Positions 20,703-26,533 of a stretch of 26,533 nucleotides of DNA are shown here, piece after piece. Position 1 is the stretch's first letter, and each line of letters starts with the position of its first letter. This stretch comes from a virus. The notes beneath the pieces were generated by a model. It had not been told where the DNA came from. It saw only the letters and a list, made by a program, of their open reading frames with translations, and searched no databases. The translations under genes were made by a program, and so were the position numbers. The DNA lies in the IMG/VR virus record IMGVR_UViG_3300007735_000551, positions 1 to 26,533 of that record; one strand, given 5' to 3'.

Positions 20703-21553
20703 AAGCACTCAAAACTCCATTACGCTACGCTGGTGGGAAAAGTAGGGCAGTCACAAAGATGGACCCATACTTTCCTGATCTTAGATATTATAATGAGTTT
20801 CGGGAACCATTTCTTGGTGGTGGATCTGTGGCAATTCATATTACTAAAAAGTATCCGGACTTAACTATTTGGGTAAATGATCTTTATGAACCTTTGGTAA
20901 ATTTCTGGCAGCAACTTCAAATATTTGGAACAGATTTGAAGAATTCTCTGGAAGATTTGAAATCAAGTCATAATGATCCGGTATCGGCAAAGACATTATT
21001 TCTTTCAAGTAAAGTTAATGTTGGTGATATTTCTGTAAATAATTTTGATCGTGCCGTTGCATTTTATATTGTAAATAAGTGTTCTTTTAGTGGTCTTACG
21101 GAAAGTTCCTCATTTTCTCCGCAGGCAAGCAACTCCAACTTCTCTCTGCGTGGTATTCAAAAACTTCCAGAATATTCTAAACTTATCTCCAAATGGTGTA
21201 TAACCAATTATTCCTATGAACATTTGATGGATGGAAACAAAGGTGCGTTTATGTATCTTGATCCTCCTTATGATATTAAGGATAATCTCTATGGAAACAA
21301 AGGGTCAATGCATAAAGGTTTTGATCACAATAAGTTTGCTGTTGATTGCGATAATAACAATATGGATCAGTTGGTGAGTTATAATTCTGATCAACTTGTA
21401 AAGGATCGCTTTAAGAACTGGAATGCCGCTGAGTTTGATTTGACTTATACGATGCGTTCTGTGGGAGAATATATGAGAGATCAAAAACAACGTAAAGAAC
21501 TTCTGCTTTTTAATTATGACTTACGAACTGAAGGACTGGTTGAATTCAATTAA
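20699..21553 (+). CDS. dam: DNA adenine methylase (Dam, D12 class)
   Basis: 284 residues, a class D12 N6-adenine methyltransferase. It opens TPLRYAGGKS, with the AdoMet motif FREPFLGGGSVAIH (FLGGGS 38-43) and the catalytic motif DPPY at 188-191 in AFMYLDPPYD. A substrate such as GATC is likely by family but cannot be read from the protein. The gene sits between the two clamp loader genes and overlaps gp44 by four bases and gp62 by 38 bases, so it is translated with them. A role in protecting phage DNA or marking it is possible. Confidence 0.92.
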   Translation: MKALKTPLRYAGGKSRAVTKMDPYFPDLRYYNEFREPFLGGGSVAIHITKKYPDLTIWVNDLYEPLVNFWQQLQIFGTDLKNSLEDLKSSHNDPVSAKTLFLSSKVNVGDISVNNFDRAVAFYIVNKCSFSGLTESSSFSPQASNSNFSLRGIQKLPEYSKLISKWCITNYSYEHLMDGNKGAFMYLDPPYDIKDNLYGNKGSMHKGFDHNKFAVDCDNNNMDQLVSYNSDQLVKDRFKNWNAAEFDLTYTMRSVGEYMRDQKQRKELLLFNYDLRTEGLVEFN

Positions 21554-21902
21554 TCAGACAAAGACTAATATAATGGACACTGATTCAGATAGTGAGAAGG
21601 ATTATGTACCTTATATTATCAATCGTTGTTTGTCTGGACATATTGATTGTGTTTTATTTGCAAATGAAATGAATCTTAATCATTCTTTAGACAAAGATAT
21701 GCAATATTCATTTTATCTAAATAGTATACGAAAAAGAAATAGATTTTCTCCTTGGCTCCGTAAAGATACAATCAAAGATCTTGATTATGTGAAACGTTAC
21801 TATGGGTATAGTAATGAAAAAGCATCTCAATCTTTGAAAATCTTATCCAAAGAACAAATTGCTTTCATTAAACAACGACTTGATATTGGAGGAAAAAAAT
21901 GA
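21516..21902 (+). CDS. 62: Clamp loader small subunit gp62
   Basis: 128 residues (T4 gp62 has 187; cyanophage forms are shorter). The partner of gp44 in the clamp loader. Recognised from MTYELKDWLNSINQTKTNIM, FYLNSIRKRNRFSPWLRK and the position just before regA. The start lies within dam (38-base overlap). The ATGA at 21899 overlaps regA. Confidence 0.82.
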   Translation: MTYELKDWLNSINQTKTNIMDTDSDSEKDYVPYIINRCLSGHIDCVLFANEMNLNHSLDKDMQYSFYLNSIRKRNRFSPWLRKDTIKDLDYVKRYYGYSNEKASQSLKILSKEQIAFIKQRLDIGGKK

Positions 21903-22345
21903 CTACTGAACATACAACAGTAGAACCTGTGGTTAATTGGTCTCAGGATCAAATGATTGAGGTCTTATTGAATGAACCTGATGATTTTTTAAAAGTTCGT
22001 GAGACTTTAACTCGTATTGGAGTGGCATCTCGTAAGGAGAAAAAACTCTATCAATCTTGTCATATTCTACATAAGCAAGGTAGATATTTTATTGTTAACT
22101 TCAAGGAGTTGTTTGCCCTTGATGGTAAGCACGCTAATTTGACTGTGAATGATGTACAAAGACGTAATCGTATTGTTCGTTTGCTTGCTGATTGGGGACT
22201 TATAACTGTCGTAAAACCAGATTCTGTGGCAGATATTGCTCCTCTAAATCAGATCAAAGTACTTGCATATAAGGATAAGGGAGAATGGGTATTGGAGCAG
22301 AAGTATAATATTGGTAAAAAAGGTAAGATACAGGAAACCGAATAA
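21899..22345 (+). CDS. regA: Translational repressor RegA
   Basis: 148 residues. RegA binds ribosome sites of many phage early mRNAs, including its own neighbours, and blocks translation. Similarity to T4 RegA is very clear in DDFLKVRETLTRIGVASRKE, KLYQSCHILHKQGRYFIVNF, KELFALDG and RLLADWGLI, and the C-terminal WVLEQKYNIGKK. It is longer than T4 RegA (122) through an N-terminal 14 residues and a C-terminal tail. It is the last gene of the 44-dam-62-regA operon, followed by a terminator. Confidence 0.95.
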   Translation: MTTEHTTVEPVVNWSQDQMIEVLLNEPDDFLKVRETLTRIGVASRKEKKLYQSCHILHKQGRYFIVNFKELFALDGKHANLTVNDVQRRNRIVRLLADWGLITVVKPDSVADIAPLNQIKVLAYKDKGEWVLEQKYNIGKKGKIQETE

Positions 22346-22350
22346 AAAGG

Positions 22351-22377
22351 AGCGGGAAACAACATCCCGCTTTTTTT
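22351..22377 (+). terminator. Intrinsic terminator after regA
   Basis: AGCGGGA (22351-22357) pairs with TCCCGCT (22365-22371) across a 7-base loop, with a seven-T run ending at 22377. Confidence 0.9.
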
Positions 22378-22391
22378 ATGATCTCTTACTA

Positions 22392-22397
22392 TATAAT
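22392..22397 (+). promoter_or_regulatory. Possible promoter -10 for hsp20
   Basis: TATAAT 54 bases before the hsp20 start and just after the regA terminator. No convincing -35 element is seen at 16-18 bp. The gene itself has a strong ribosome site AAGGAGGT at 22438-22445. Confidence 0.4.
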
Positions 22398-22450
22398 AAT
22401 GGATGCCGAAAGGATCCAATCAATATTAAGACGCTTCAAGGAGGTCTATT

Positions 22451-22894
22451 ATGTTCGGAACAAGTTCACTTACACTTTCAGTACCAGAAACTGCAAAGTA
22501 TTTACTAGATGTACAAAAAAATAGTATTGGAATGGATGAATGGTTCAAAAGGTTTGATAGTACATTTGAGACGCATACAAACTATCCACCATACAATCTT
22601 GTAAAAGAAGACAGTATTACTTTTAGATTAGAAATTGCTCTTGCCGGATTCAAGAGAAATGAAATTGAAGTTACTACGGAATGGAATAAACTCTTTGTGG
22701 AAGCAAAAAAATCTGATGATTCTGATGATGAATATCTACATCAGGGATTGGCAAAAAGAGCATTTACACGCACCTGGACTTTATCCGATGATGTAGAAGT
22801 TAAGGATGTTGCTTTTGTGGATGGATTGCTCACTATTAAACTAAATAGAGTTATTCCAGAACATCAAAAGAAAAAATCTTATGAAATCGTTTGA
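22451..22894 (+). CDS. hsp20: Small heat shock protein Hsp20
   Basis: 147 residues with an alpha-crystallin domain at about 50-140: ITFRLEIALAGFKRNEIEVT, LFVEAKK, an AFTRTWTLSDDVEV stretch and the hallmark AFVDGLLTIKL near the end. It is an ATP-independent chaperone. T4-like cyanophages carry such a gene near regA and 43, as here. The strong ribosome site AAGGAGGT, 6-7 bases upstream, fixes the start. The end overlaps the next small gene by 14 bases. Confidence 0.92.
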   Translation: MFGTSSLTLSVPETAKYLLDVQKNSIGMDEWFKRFDSTFETHTNYPPYNLVKEDSITFRLEIALAGFKRNEIEVTTEWNKLFVEAKKSDDSDDEYLHQGLAKRAFTRTWTLSDDVEVKDVAFVDGLLTIKLNRVIPEHQKKKSYEIV

Positions 22895-23027
22895 TGAGTT
22901 CAAAACAATTGCATATGATAATGCACTTCCCCATATCGTTTATAAAAATGGTAAGTCTAAAAAAATTGGTAAAGGAAAAGCAGTTCCTATAAGAAGTCAC
23001 TCAAGTTCAGGTGGAGATGGGGATTGA
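22881..23027 (+). CDS. 48-residue protein with capsid-targeting-like start
   Basis: Small frame beginning MKSFDEFKTIAYDNALPHIV and ending in a Ser/Gly tail, overlapping hsp20 by 14 bases. The start resembles the MK(T/S)xxEF capsid-targeting peptide of T4 internal proteins and the gene at 15550, although no (I/L)xE site follows. The basic middle (YKNGKSKKIGKGKA) could bind DNA. Function unknown. Confidence 0.45.
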   Translation: MKSFDEFKTIAYDNALPHIVYKNGKSKKIGKGKAVPIRSHSSSGGDGD

Positions 23028-23059
23028 TAAATAACATTGAGCTAACTATCGTTGTCGCA

Positions 23060-23098
23060 GGGAGGTAACTGGTAAAATCCAGTTGCACCTCCCTTTTT
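23060..23098 (+). terminator. Long intrinsic terminator after the hsp20 unit
   Basis: GGGAGGTAACTGG (23060-23072) pairs with CCAGTT (23079-23084) and ACCTCCC (23087-23093) with a 2-base bulge: 13 pairs and a 6-base loop, then TTTTT. The right arm contains the -35 of the next promoter. Confidence 0.85.
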
Positions 23099-23111
23099 CT
23101 TGTGCTATAAT
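23083..23111 (+). promoter_or_regulatory. Sigma70-like promoter ahead of the gp43 unit
   Basis: -35 TTGCAC (23083-23088), exactly 17 bp, extended -10 TGCTATAAT ending at 23111. The -35 lies within the right arm of the preceding terminator. Confidence 0.72.
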
Positions 23112-23132
23112 AAATGAAAATATGGAGTGTAA

Positions 23133-23513
23133 ATGACAGTAAAACTTTTGCTTTTAAAATCTGGAGAGGATTTGATCGCAGATATTTCAGAGATGGTTTC
23201 TGGAGAAGATGAAAATCGTCACGTAATCGGATATTTTCTAAACAAACCTTGTATTGTAAAAATGCGAGAACCGACTCTTCTGACTGAAGAATCCACAGAA
23301 GAACAAAAAAAATCAGCATTTCAAGTATCACTATATCCTTGGATGCCATTAACGGTTGATAAAGTCATACCAGTTCCTTCGGATTGGGTTGTGACGATTG
23401 TTGAACCAATTGCCCGACTAACACAAATGTACATTGAGGACGTAATGAATTATGGAAAAGATGATAAAGATTCTGTTGATGGTGAACAATCAAATATTAA
23501 TCTCACAGATTGA
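23133..23513 (+). CDS. Sm-like small protein of unknown function
   Basis: 126 residues. Strand pattern of an Sm-like barrel: VKLLLLKSGEDLIADISEMV, then YFLNKPCIVKMR, FQVSLYPWMPL and KVIPVPSDWVVTIVEP, followed by an acidic helical tail. The order and spacing resemble the proteins at 7568 and 23461. It is first in the transcription unit leading to gp43; GGAG lies five bases ahead of the start codon. No function can be assigned. The gene overlaps the next by about 50 bases. Confidence 0.68.
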   Translation: MTVKLLLLKSGEDLIADISEMVSGEDENRHVIGYFLNKPCIVKMREPTLLTEESTEEQKKSAFQVSLYPWMPLTVDKVIPVPSDWVVTIVEPIARLTQMYIEDVMNYGKDDKDSVDGEQSNINLTD

Positions 23514-23721
23514 AGAGATTGGTGCAGATATTGGAGAACCAGATTGTAAACTGATAAATCCATATATTGTAACTGAATATAAGGAAGGTGAACATACACT
23601 ACAAGCACTTTTACATAAAGTTACGAAGCAAAACACCTTTATGATAAGTTCTGATAAAATCTTAACTCTTGCAGATCCGACTCCTACTCTTCTTGAAAAA
23701 TATGAGGACTTAATTAAATAA
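23461..23721 (+). CDS. Sm-like small protein preceding gp43
   Basis: 86 residues from MIKILLMVNNQILISQIEEI; the frame also has an ATG three codons earlier (23452). Later it reads EPDCKLINPYIV, then LLHKVTKQNTFMISSDKILT and TLLEKYEDLIK. The layout matches small proteins found just upstream of DNA polymerase in T4-like cyanophages. It overlaps the preceding gene by 53 bases, and its stop overlaps the first base of the gp43 start, suggesting tight coupling with the polymerase. Unknown function; a polymerase-associated role is only a guess. Confidence 0.62.
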   Translation: MIKILLMVNNQILISQIEEIGADIGEPDCKLINPYIVTEYKEGEHTLQALLHKVTKQNTFMISSDKILTLADPTPTLLEKYEDLIK

Positions 23722-24992
23722 TGCGTTGGTACACAAATATCCAGTTAATTGGTAATTATTTCTTGGTTCGGGGATATGAGAATGGAGAGCACATTGAATT
23801 TAGAGAAGAATTTAAACCAACTCTTTTTGTAAAAACCAAAAAAGAAAGCAAATACAAAACATTATCTGGTGAAATTGTTGATGCTGTTCAACCGGGAACT
23901 GTGAGAGATTGTCGTGAGTTTATAAAGAAGTATGAGGATGTAGATGGATTTGAAATCTATGGAAATGAGAGATATGTCTATCAATACATCTCAGAGAAGT
24001 ATCCTGAAGAGGAGATTGTGTTTGATATTAACAAAATCAAACTTGTAACCATAGATATTGAGGTTGCATCTGAAAATGGATTCCCTGATGTTGAATCCTG
24101 CTCAGAAGAAATTCTTGCGATTACATTACAAGATTATTCCACAAAGAAGATTGTGAGTTGGGGAGTCAAACCATTTACTCATAATCGTAGTGATTTGATT
24201 TATCACTGTTGTGAATCGGAATTTGCTCTTCTAGATTCCTTCATTCATTATTGGATGAATAATACTCCAGAAATTGTGACTGGATGGAATCTACAACTTT
24301 ATGATATTCCTTATATCTGTAAACGTCTCAATCGTGTTCTTGGTGAAAAGTTGATGAAGAGAATGTCTCTCTGGGGACTTGTGAGTGAAGGTGAGGTCTT
24401 TATTCAAGGGCGTAAACATACGACATTTGATATTGGTGGAGTGACACAACTTGATTATCTGGACCTTTATAAGAAATTTACTTATAAGACACAAGAATCT
24501 TATCGGTTGGATTATATTGCCGAAGTTGAACTTGAACAGAAAAAACTAGATCACTCTGAGTATGAAACCTTCAAAGAGTTTTATACAAAAAACTGGCAGA
24601 AGTTTATTGAGTACAATATTGTTGACACGGAACTTGTTGACCGATTGGAAGACAAGATGAAACTAATTGAACTGGCACTGACAATGGCATTTGATGCCAG
24701 AGTCAATTTTAATGATGTATTCTATCAGGTTCGTATGTGGGACAATATGATTTACAATTACCTGAAGAAAAGAAATATTGTTATTCCTCAAAAAAATCGT
24801 TCTTCCAAGAATGAAAAATATGCCGGTGCTTATGTAAAGGAACCAAAACCTGGAATGTATGATTGGGTGGTAAGTTTTGACTTAACATCCCTCTATCCAT
24901 CTTTAATTATGCAATATTCAATATCACCAGAAACACTTGTGACTAAAGATGATTTGAATATCAGAATTAGAGAATTGGAGAGTATGCTATGA
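23721..24992 (+). CDS. 43: DNA polymerase gp43, N-terminal part
   Basis: 423 residues of the family B replicative polymerase. The N-terminal domain is followed by the 3'-5' exonuclease with Exo I DIE at 112-114, Exo II GWNLQLYDIPY and Exo III EYNIVDTELVDR. Palm motif A, DLTSLYPS, is at 387-394, then MQYSISPETLV. After this the sequence turns into TKDDLNIRIRELESML and ends at TGA 24990. T4 gp43 has about 900 residues; here the fingers, motifs B and C, and the thumb are in a second ORF starting at about 25213. The break follows motif A and is filled by a decayed endonuclease. The gene is either a two-subunit polymerase or spliced; the N-part alone could only act as an exonuclease. Confidence 0.92.
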   Translation: MRWYTNIQLIGNYFLVRGYENGEHIEFREEFKPTLFVKTKKESKYKTLSGEIVDAVQPGTVRDCREFIKKYEDVDGFEIYGNERYVYQYISEKYPEEEIVFDINKIKLVTIDIEVASENGFPDVESCSEEILAITLQDYSTKKIVSWGVKPFTHNRSDLIYHCCESEFALLDSFIHYWMNNTPEIVTGWNLQLYDIPYICKRLNRVLGEKLMKRMSLWGLVSEGEVFIQGRKHTTFDIGGVTQLDYLDLYKKFTYKTQESYRLDYIAEVELEQKKLDHSEYETFKEFYTKNWQKFIEYNIVDTELVDRLEDKMKLIELALTMAFDARVNFNDVFYQVRMWDNMIYNYLKKRNIVIPQKNRSSKNEKYAGAYVKEPKPGMYDWVVSFDLTSLYPSLIMQYSISPETLVTKDDLNIRIRELESML

Positions 24993-25211
24993 AGATGTAG
25001 AATAAGAGATGCTTTTCATGAAACTGCAGATCAACAAAAAATAAATTAGATTTATTGTAAAGCAAAATAATTAACAGAAGAAACAGGTATTTTTTATAAA
25101 GTATATCATATCGTTCCAATTTCAAAAGGAGGAAAGCATCACGAAGACAATTTGCAGATTATTACTATGAATAAAAACCGTAAAAAACATAACAAAATTA
25201 TTGAAAATTAA
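24993..25211 (+). pseudogene. Decayed HNH homing endonuclease inside gene 43
   Basis: Continues in the same frame as the gp43 N-part. After the stop at 24990 come CRIRDAFHETADQQ, stops near 25047 and 25068, and then LTEETGIFYKVYHIVPISKG followed by GKHHEDNLQIITMNKNRKKH. This is the T4-like-phage HNH pattern (LTxETGxxYHVDHIxPxSKGGxHHxDNLQ) with the catalytic DH changed to YH. With at least two internal stops and a lost catalytic residue it should be inactive. Confidence 0.78.
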
Positions 25212-25212
25212 A

Positions 25213-26533
25213 ATGTGGAAAGATATTCGTAAAATGTCCCGTGAGGAAATTGTAAAAGAACTTGAAACACTTAAACGGGTAAAGGAACTTTCTAATAAAG
25301 AAAATGTTAATGAGATTATTAATAAAGAGTTGGATTTAGAACCATTAAAAAAAGTTAATCTCACTATTGCCGCAAATGGATCTCTTTATCGCAGGGTGAA
25401 TGGGTTTTTTCCGGATCTTGTTCAGAAGATTTTTAATGATAGGCAGATTTATAAAAAAAAGATGCTTGCGGCAAAACAAAAATATGAAAAAAATCCAACA
25501 AAGGAATTAGAAAAAGAAATCTCAAGATGTAATAATATTCAAATGGCTAGAAAGGTTCAACTTAACAGTTTGTATGGTGCAATTGGAACACCTTACTTCA
25601 GATATTATAAACTTGAAAATGCCGAGGCAATTACTCTTTCTGGGCAGGTTGCGATTCGTTGGATTGAGACTAAAATGAATCAATATCTTAACAAGATACT
25701 TAAAACAGATAATGTTGATTTGGTTATAGCTTCGGATACGGATAGTTTATATCTCAATATGAGTCCTTTGATTGAAAAGGTATTTGAGAATAGGGATAAA
25801 ACTCCTGAAAAGATAATTTCATTTTTGGATAAGATTTGTAAAAATGATCTTGAAAAATATATTGAAAGTTGTTATGTTGAACTTGCCGAATATGTAAATG
25901 CATATGCTCAAAAAATGCATATGAAGAGAGAATGCATTGCTGATCGTGGAATTTGGACTGCTAAAAAAAGATATATTTTGAATGTTTGGGATAATGAGGG
26001 TGTTCGTTATGAAGAACCCAAACTCAAAATTATGGGTATTGAGGCAGTTAAATCTTCTACTCCAGCACCTTGTCGTCAAATGATTAAGGATGCTCTGAAA
26101 CTGATGATGAGTGGAACGGAGAATGAAGTGATTGCTTATATTGAAAAATGTCGTGAAAGGTTTGAAAAACTCCCACCGGAGCAAATATCCTTTCCGCGTT
26201 CGGCATCAGACGTTCAGAAGTATCAATCTCCAGCAACAATATACTCAAAGGGAACTCCTATTCACGTACGTGGTGCTCTCTTATATAATCATTATGTAAA
26301 GGAAAAAAATCTCTCTCACAAATATTCTATGATTAATAATGGTGAAAAAATTAAATACTGTTATTTAAAAAAACCAAATCCAATTCACGAAAACATTATT
26401 TCCTTTATTCAACAATTCCCAAAGGAACTGGATCTTGACAAATATATAGATTATGATTTACAATTTGAGAAGGCATTTTTAGACCCTCTAAAATCAATTC
26501 TTGATTGTATTGGATGGAAAATTACAAAAACAA
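25213..26533 (+). CDS. 43: DNA polymerase gp43, C-terminal part (runs off the window)
   Basis: At least 440 residues, open to the right edge. It starts MWKDIRKMSREEIVKELETL (alternative start at 25234) with a charged helix not seen in T4 gp43, then ELDLEPLKKVNLTIAANGSL, where the usual polymerase resumes. KKKMLAAKQKYEKNP and ARKVQLNSLYGAIGTPYFRY (motif B, fingers) follow, with motif C SDTDSLY (first Asp at residue 175), KKRYILNVWD and the thumb with FPRSASDVQKY. The start codon comes two bases after the HNH remnant's stop, with no clear ribosome site. All catalytic residues outside motif A are here, so activity needs association with the N-part. The final portion lies beyond the window. Confidence 0.88.
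   Translation, partial: MWKDIRKMSREEIVKELETLKRVKELSNKENVNEIINKELDLEPLKKVNLTIAANGSLYRRVNGFFPDLVQKIFNDRQIYKKKMLAAKQKYEKNPTKELEKEISRCNNIQMARKVQLNSLYGAIGTPYFRYYKLENAEAITLSGQVAIRWIETKMNQYLNKILKTDNVDLVIASDTDSLYLNMSPLIEKVFENRDKTPEKIISFLDKICKNDLEKYIESCYVELAEYVNAYAQKMHMKRECIADRGIWTAKKRYILNVWDNEGVRYEEPKLKIMGIEAVKSSTPAPCRQMIKDALKLMMSGTENEVIAYIEKCRERFEKLPPEQISFPRSASDVQKYQSPATIYSKGTPIHVRGALLYNHYVKEKNLSHKYSMINNGEKIKYCYLKKPNPIHENIISFIQQFPKELDLDKYIDYDLQFEKAFLDPLKSILDCIGWKITKT

Noticed and set aside
23026-23033. GATAAATA after the 48-residue gene
   Set aside because: Any transcript would run straight into the terminator at 23060, leaving only a very short RNA. I could not support a role.
22987-23349. Antisense frame across the 23133 gene
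   Set aside because: It spans a terminator and a promoter and mirrors a well-supported sense gene.
24990-25212. Group I intron in gene 43
   Set aside because: The insert is only about 220 bp, is in frame with the first half, and I could not see the conserved intron core. RNA splicing remains testable.
1-26533. tRNA genes or CRISPR arrays
   Set aside because: I found no cloverleaf-like GTTCGAATC arms and no regularly spaced repeats.

Overview
This AT-rich window is a stretch of a T4-like myovirus genome of the cyanophage type. The evidence is the T4 core gene order (21-22-23, uvsY, uvsW, 55, 47, 46, 45, 44, 62, regA, 43). It is combined with genes typical of T4-like cyanophages: a CobS-like AAA+ ATPase, an hsp20 placed between regA and 43, a DUF3110-like protein of cyanobacterial flavour, and a DUF3310 protein. 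All genes lie on the + strand and are tightly packed. I see no tRNA, rRNA, CRISPR array or insertion sequence.

Layout: (1) 1-5380 is the head/tail module: the 3' end of an unidentified gene, prohead protease gp21, a GIY-YIG-like homing endonuclease, scaffold gp22, major capsid protein gp23 with a strong terminator, a tail-tube-like protein, and the recombination mediator UvsY. (2) 5508-12954 is the recombination and late-sigma module: UvsW helicase, an Sm-like small protein, late sigma factor gp55, and the Mre11/Rad50-like pair gp47/gp46 with a DUF3110-like gene between them. (3) 12955-17662 is an accessory block: a composite small ORF, a metallopeptidase-like/VWA protein, a possible internal head protein, two tiny ORFs and the CobS-like ATPase. 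(4) 17715-26533 is the replication module: DUF3310 protein, clamp gp45, a pyrimidine-dimer-glycosylase-like protein, clamp loader gp44/gp62 with a Dam methylase between them, translational repressor RegA, Hsp20, two further small proteins and DNA polymerase gp43, which runs off the window.

The most striking theme is the density of homing elements and their scars in essential genes. uvsW is broken into two ORFs. One ends in a 97-residue N-intein and the other begins with a 35-residue C-intein, and the break lies exactly inside the DE|CH box, so a natural trans-splicing (split) intein is predicted. gp55 carries a 317-residue intein with a LAGLIDADG-type endonuclease. gp43 is split between polymerase motifs A and B by about 220 bp containing a decayed HNH endonuclease. 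An endonuclease VII-like pseudogene follows gp55, a NUMOD-like endonuclease tail follows gp46, and a free-standing GIY-YIG-like gene separates 21 and 22. In the last case a TATAAATA late promoter is nested inside an inverted repeat, an arrangement like that of T4 I-TevI.

Regulation visible in the sequence: T4-type late promoters (TATAAATA and variants) precede the endonuclease, gp22, probably uvsW and the putative internal head protein. Sigma70-like promoters (TTGNNN, 17-18 bp, TGnTATAAT) precede gp55, gp47, the gp45 operon and the block ahead of gp43. Several of these overlap or abut the upstream gene's terminator hairpin. Many genes overlap by ATGA or by 11-62 bases, indicating translational coupling. 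All functional calls are by motif recognition and reading of translations; no database search was run.
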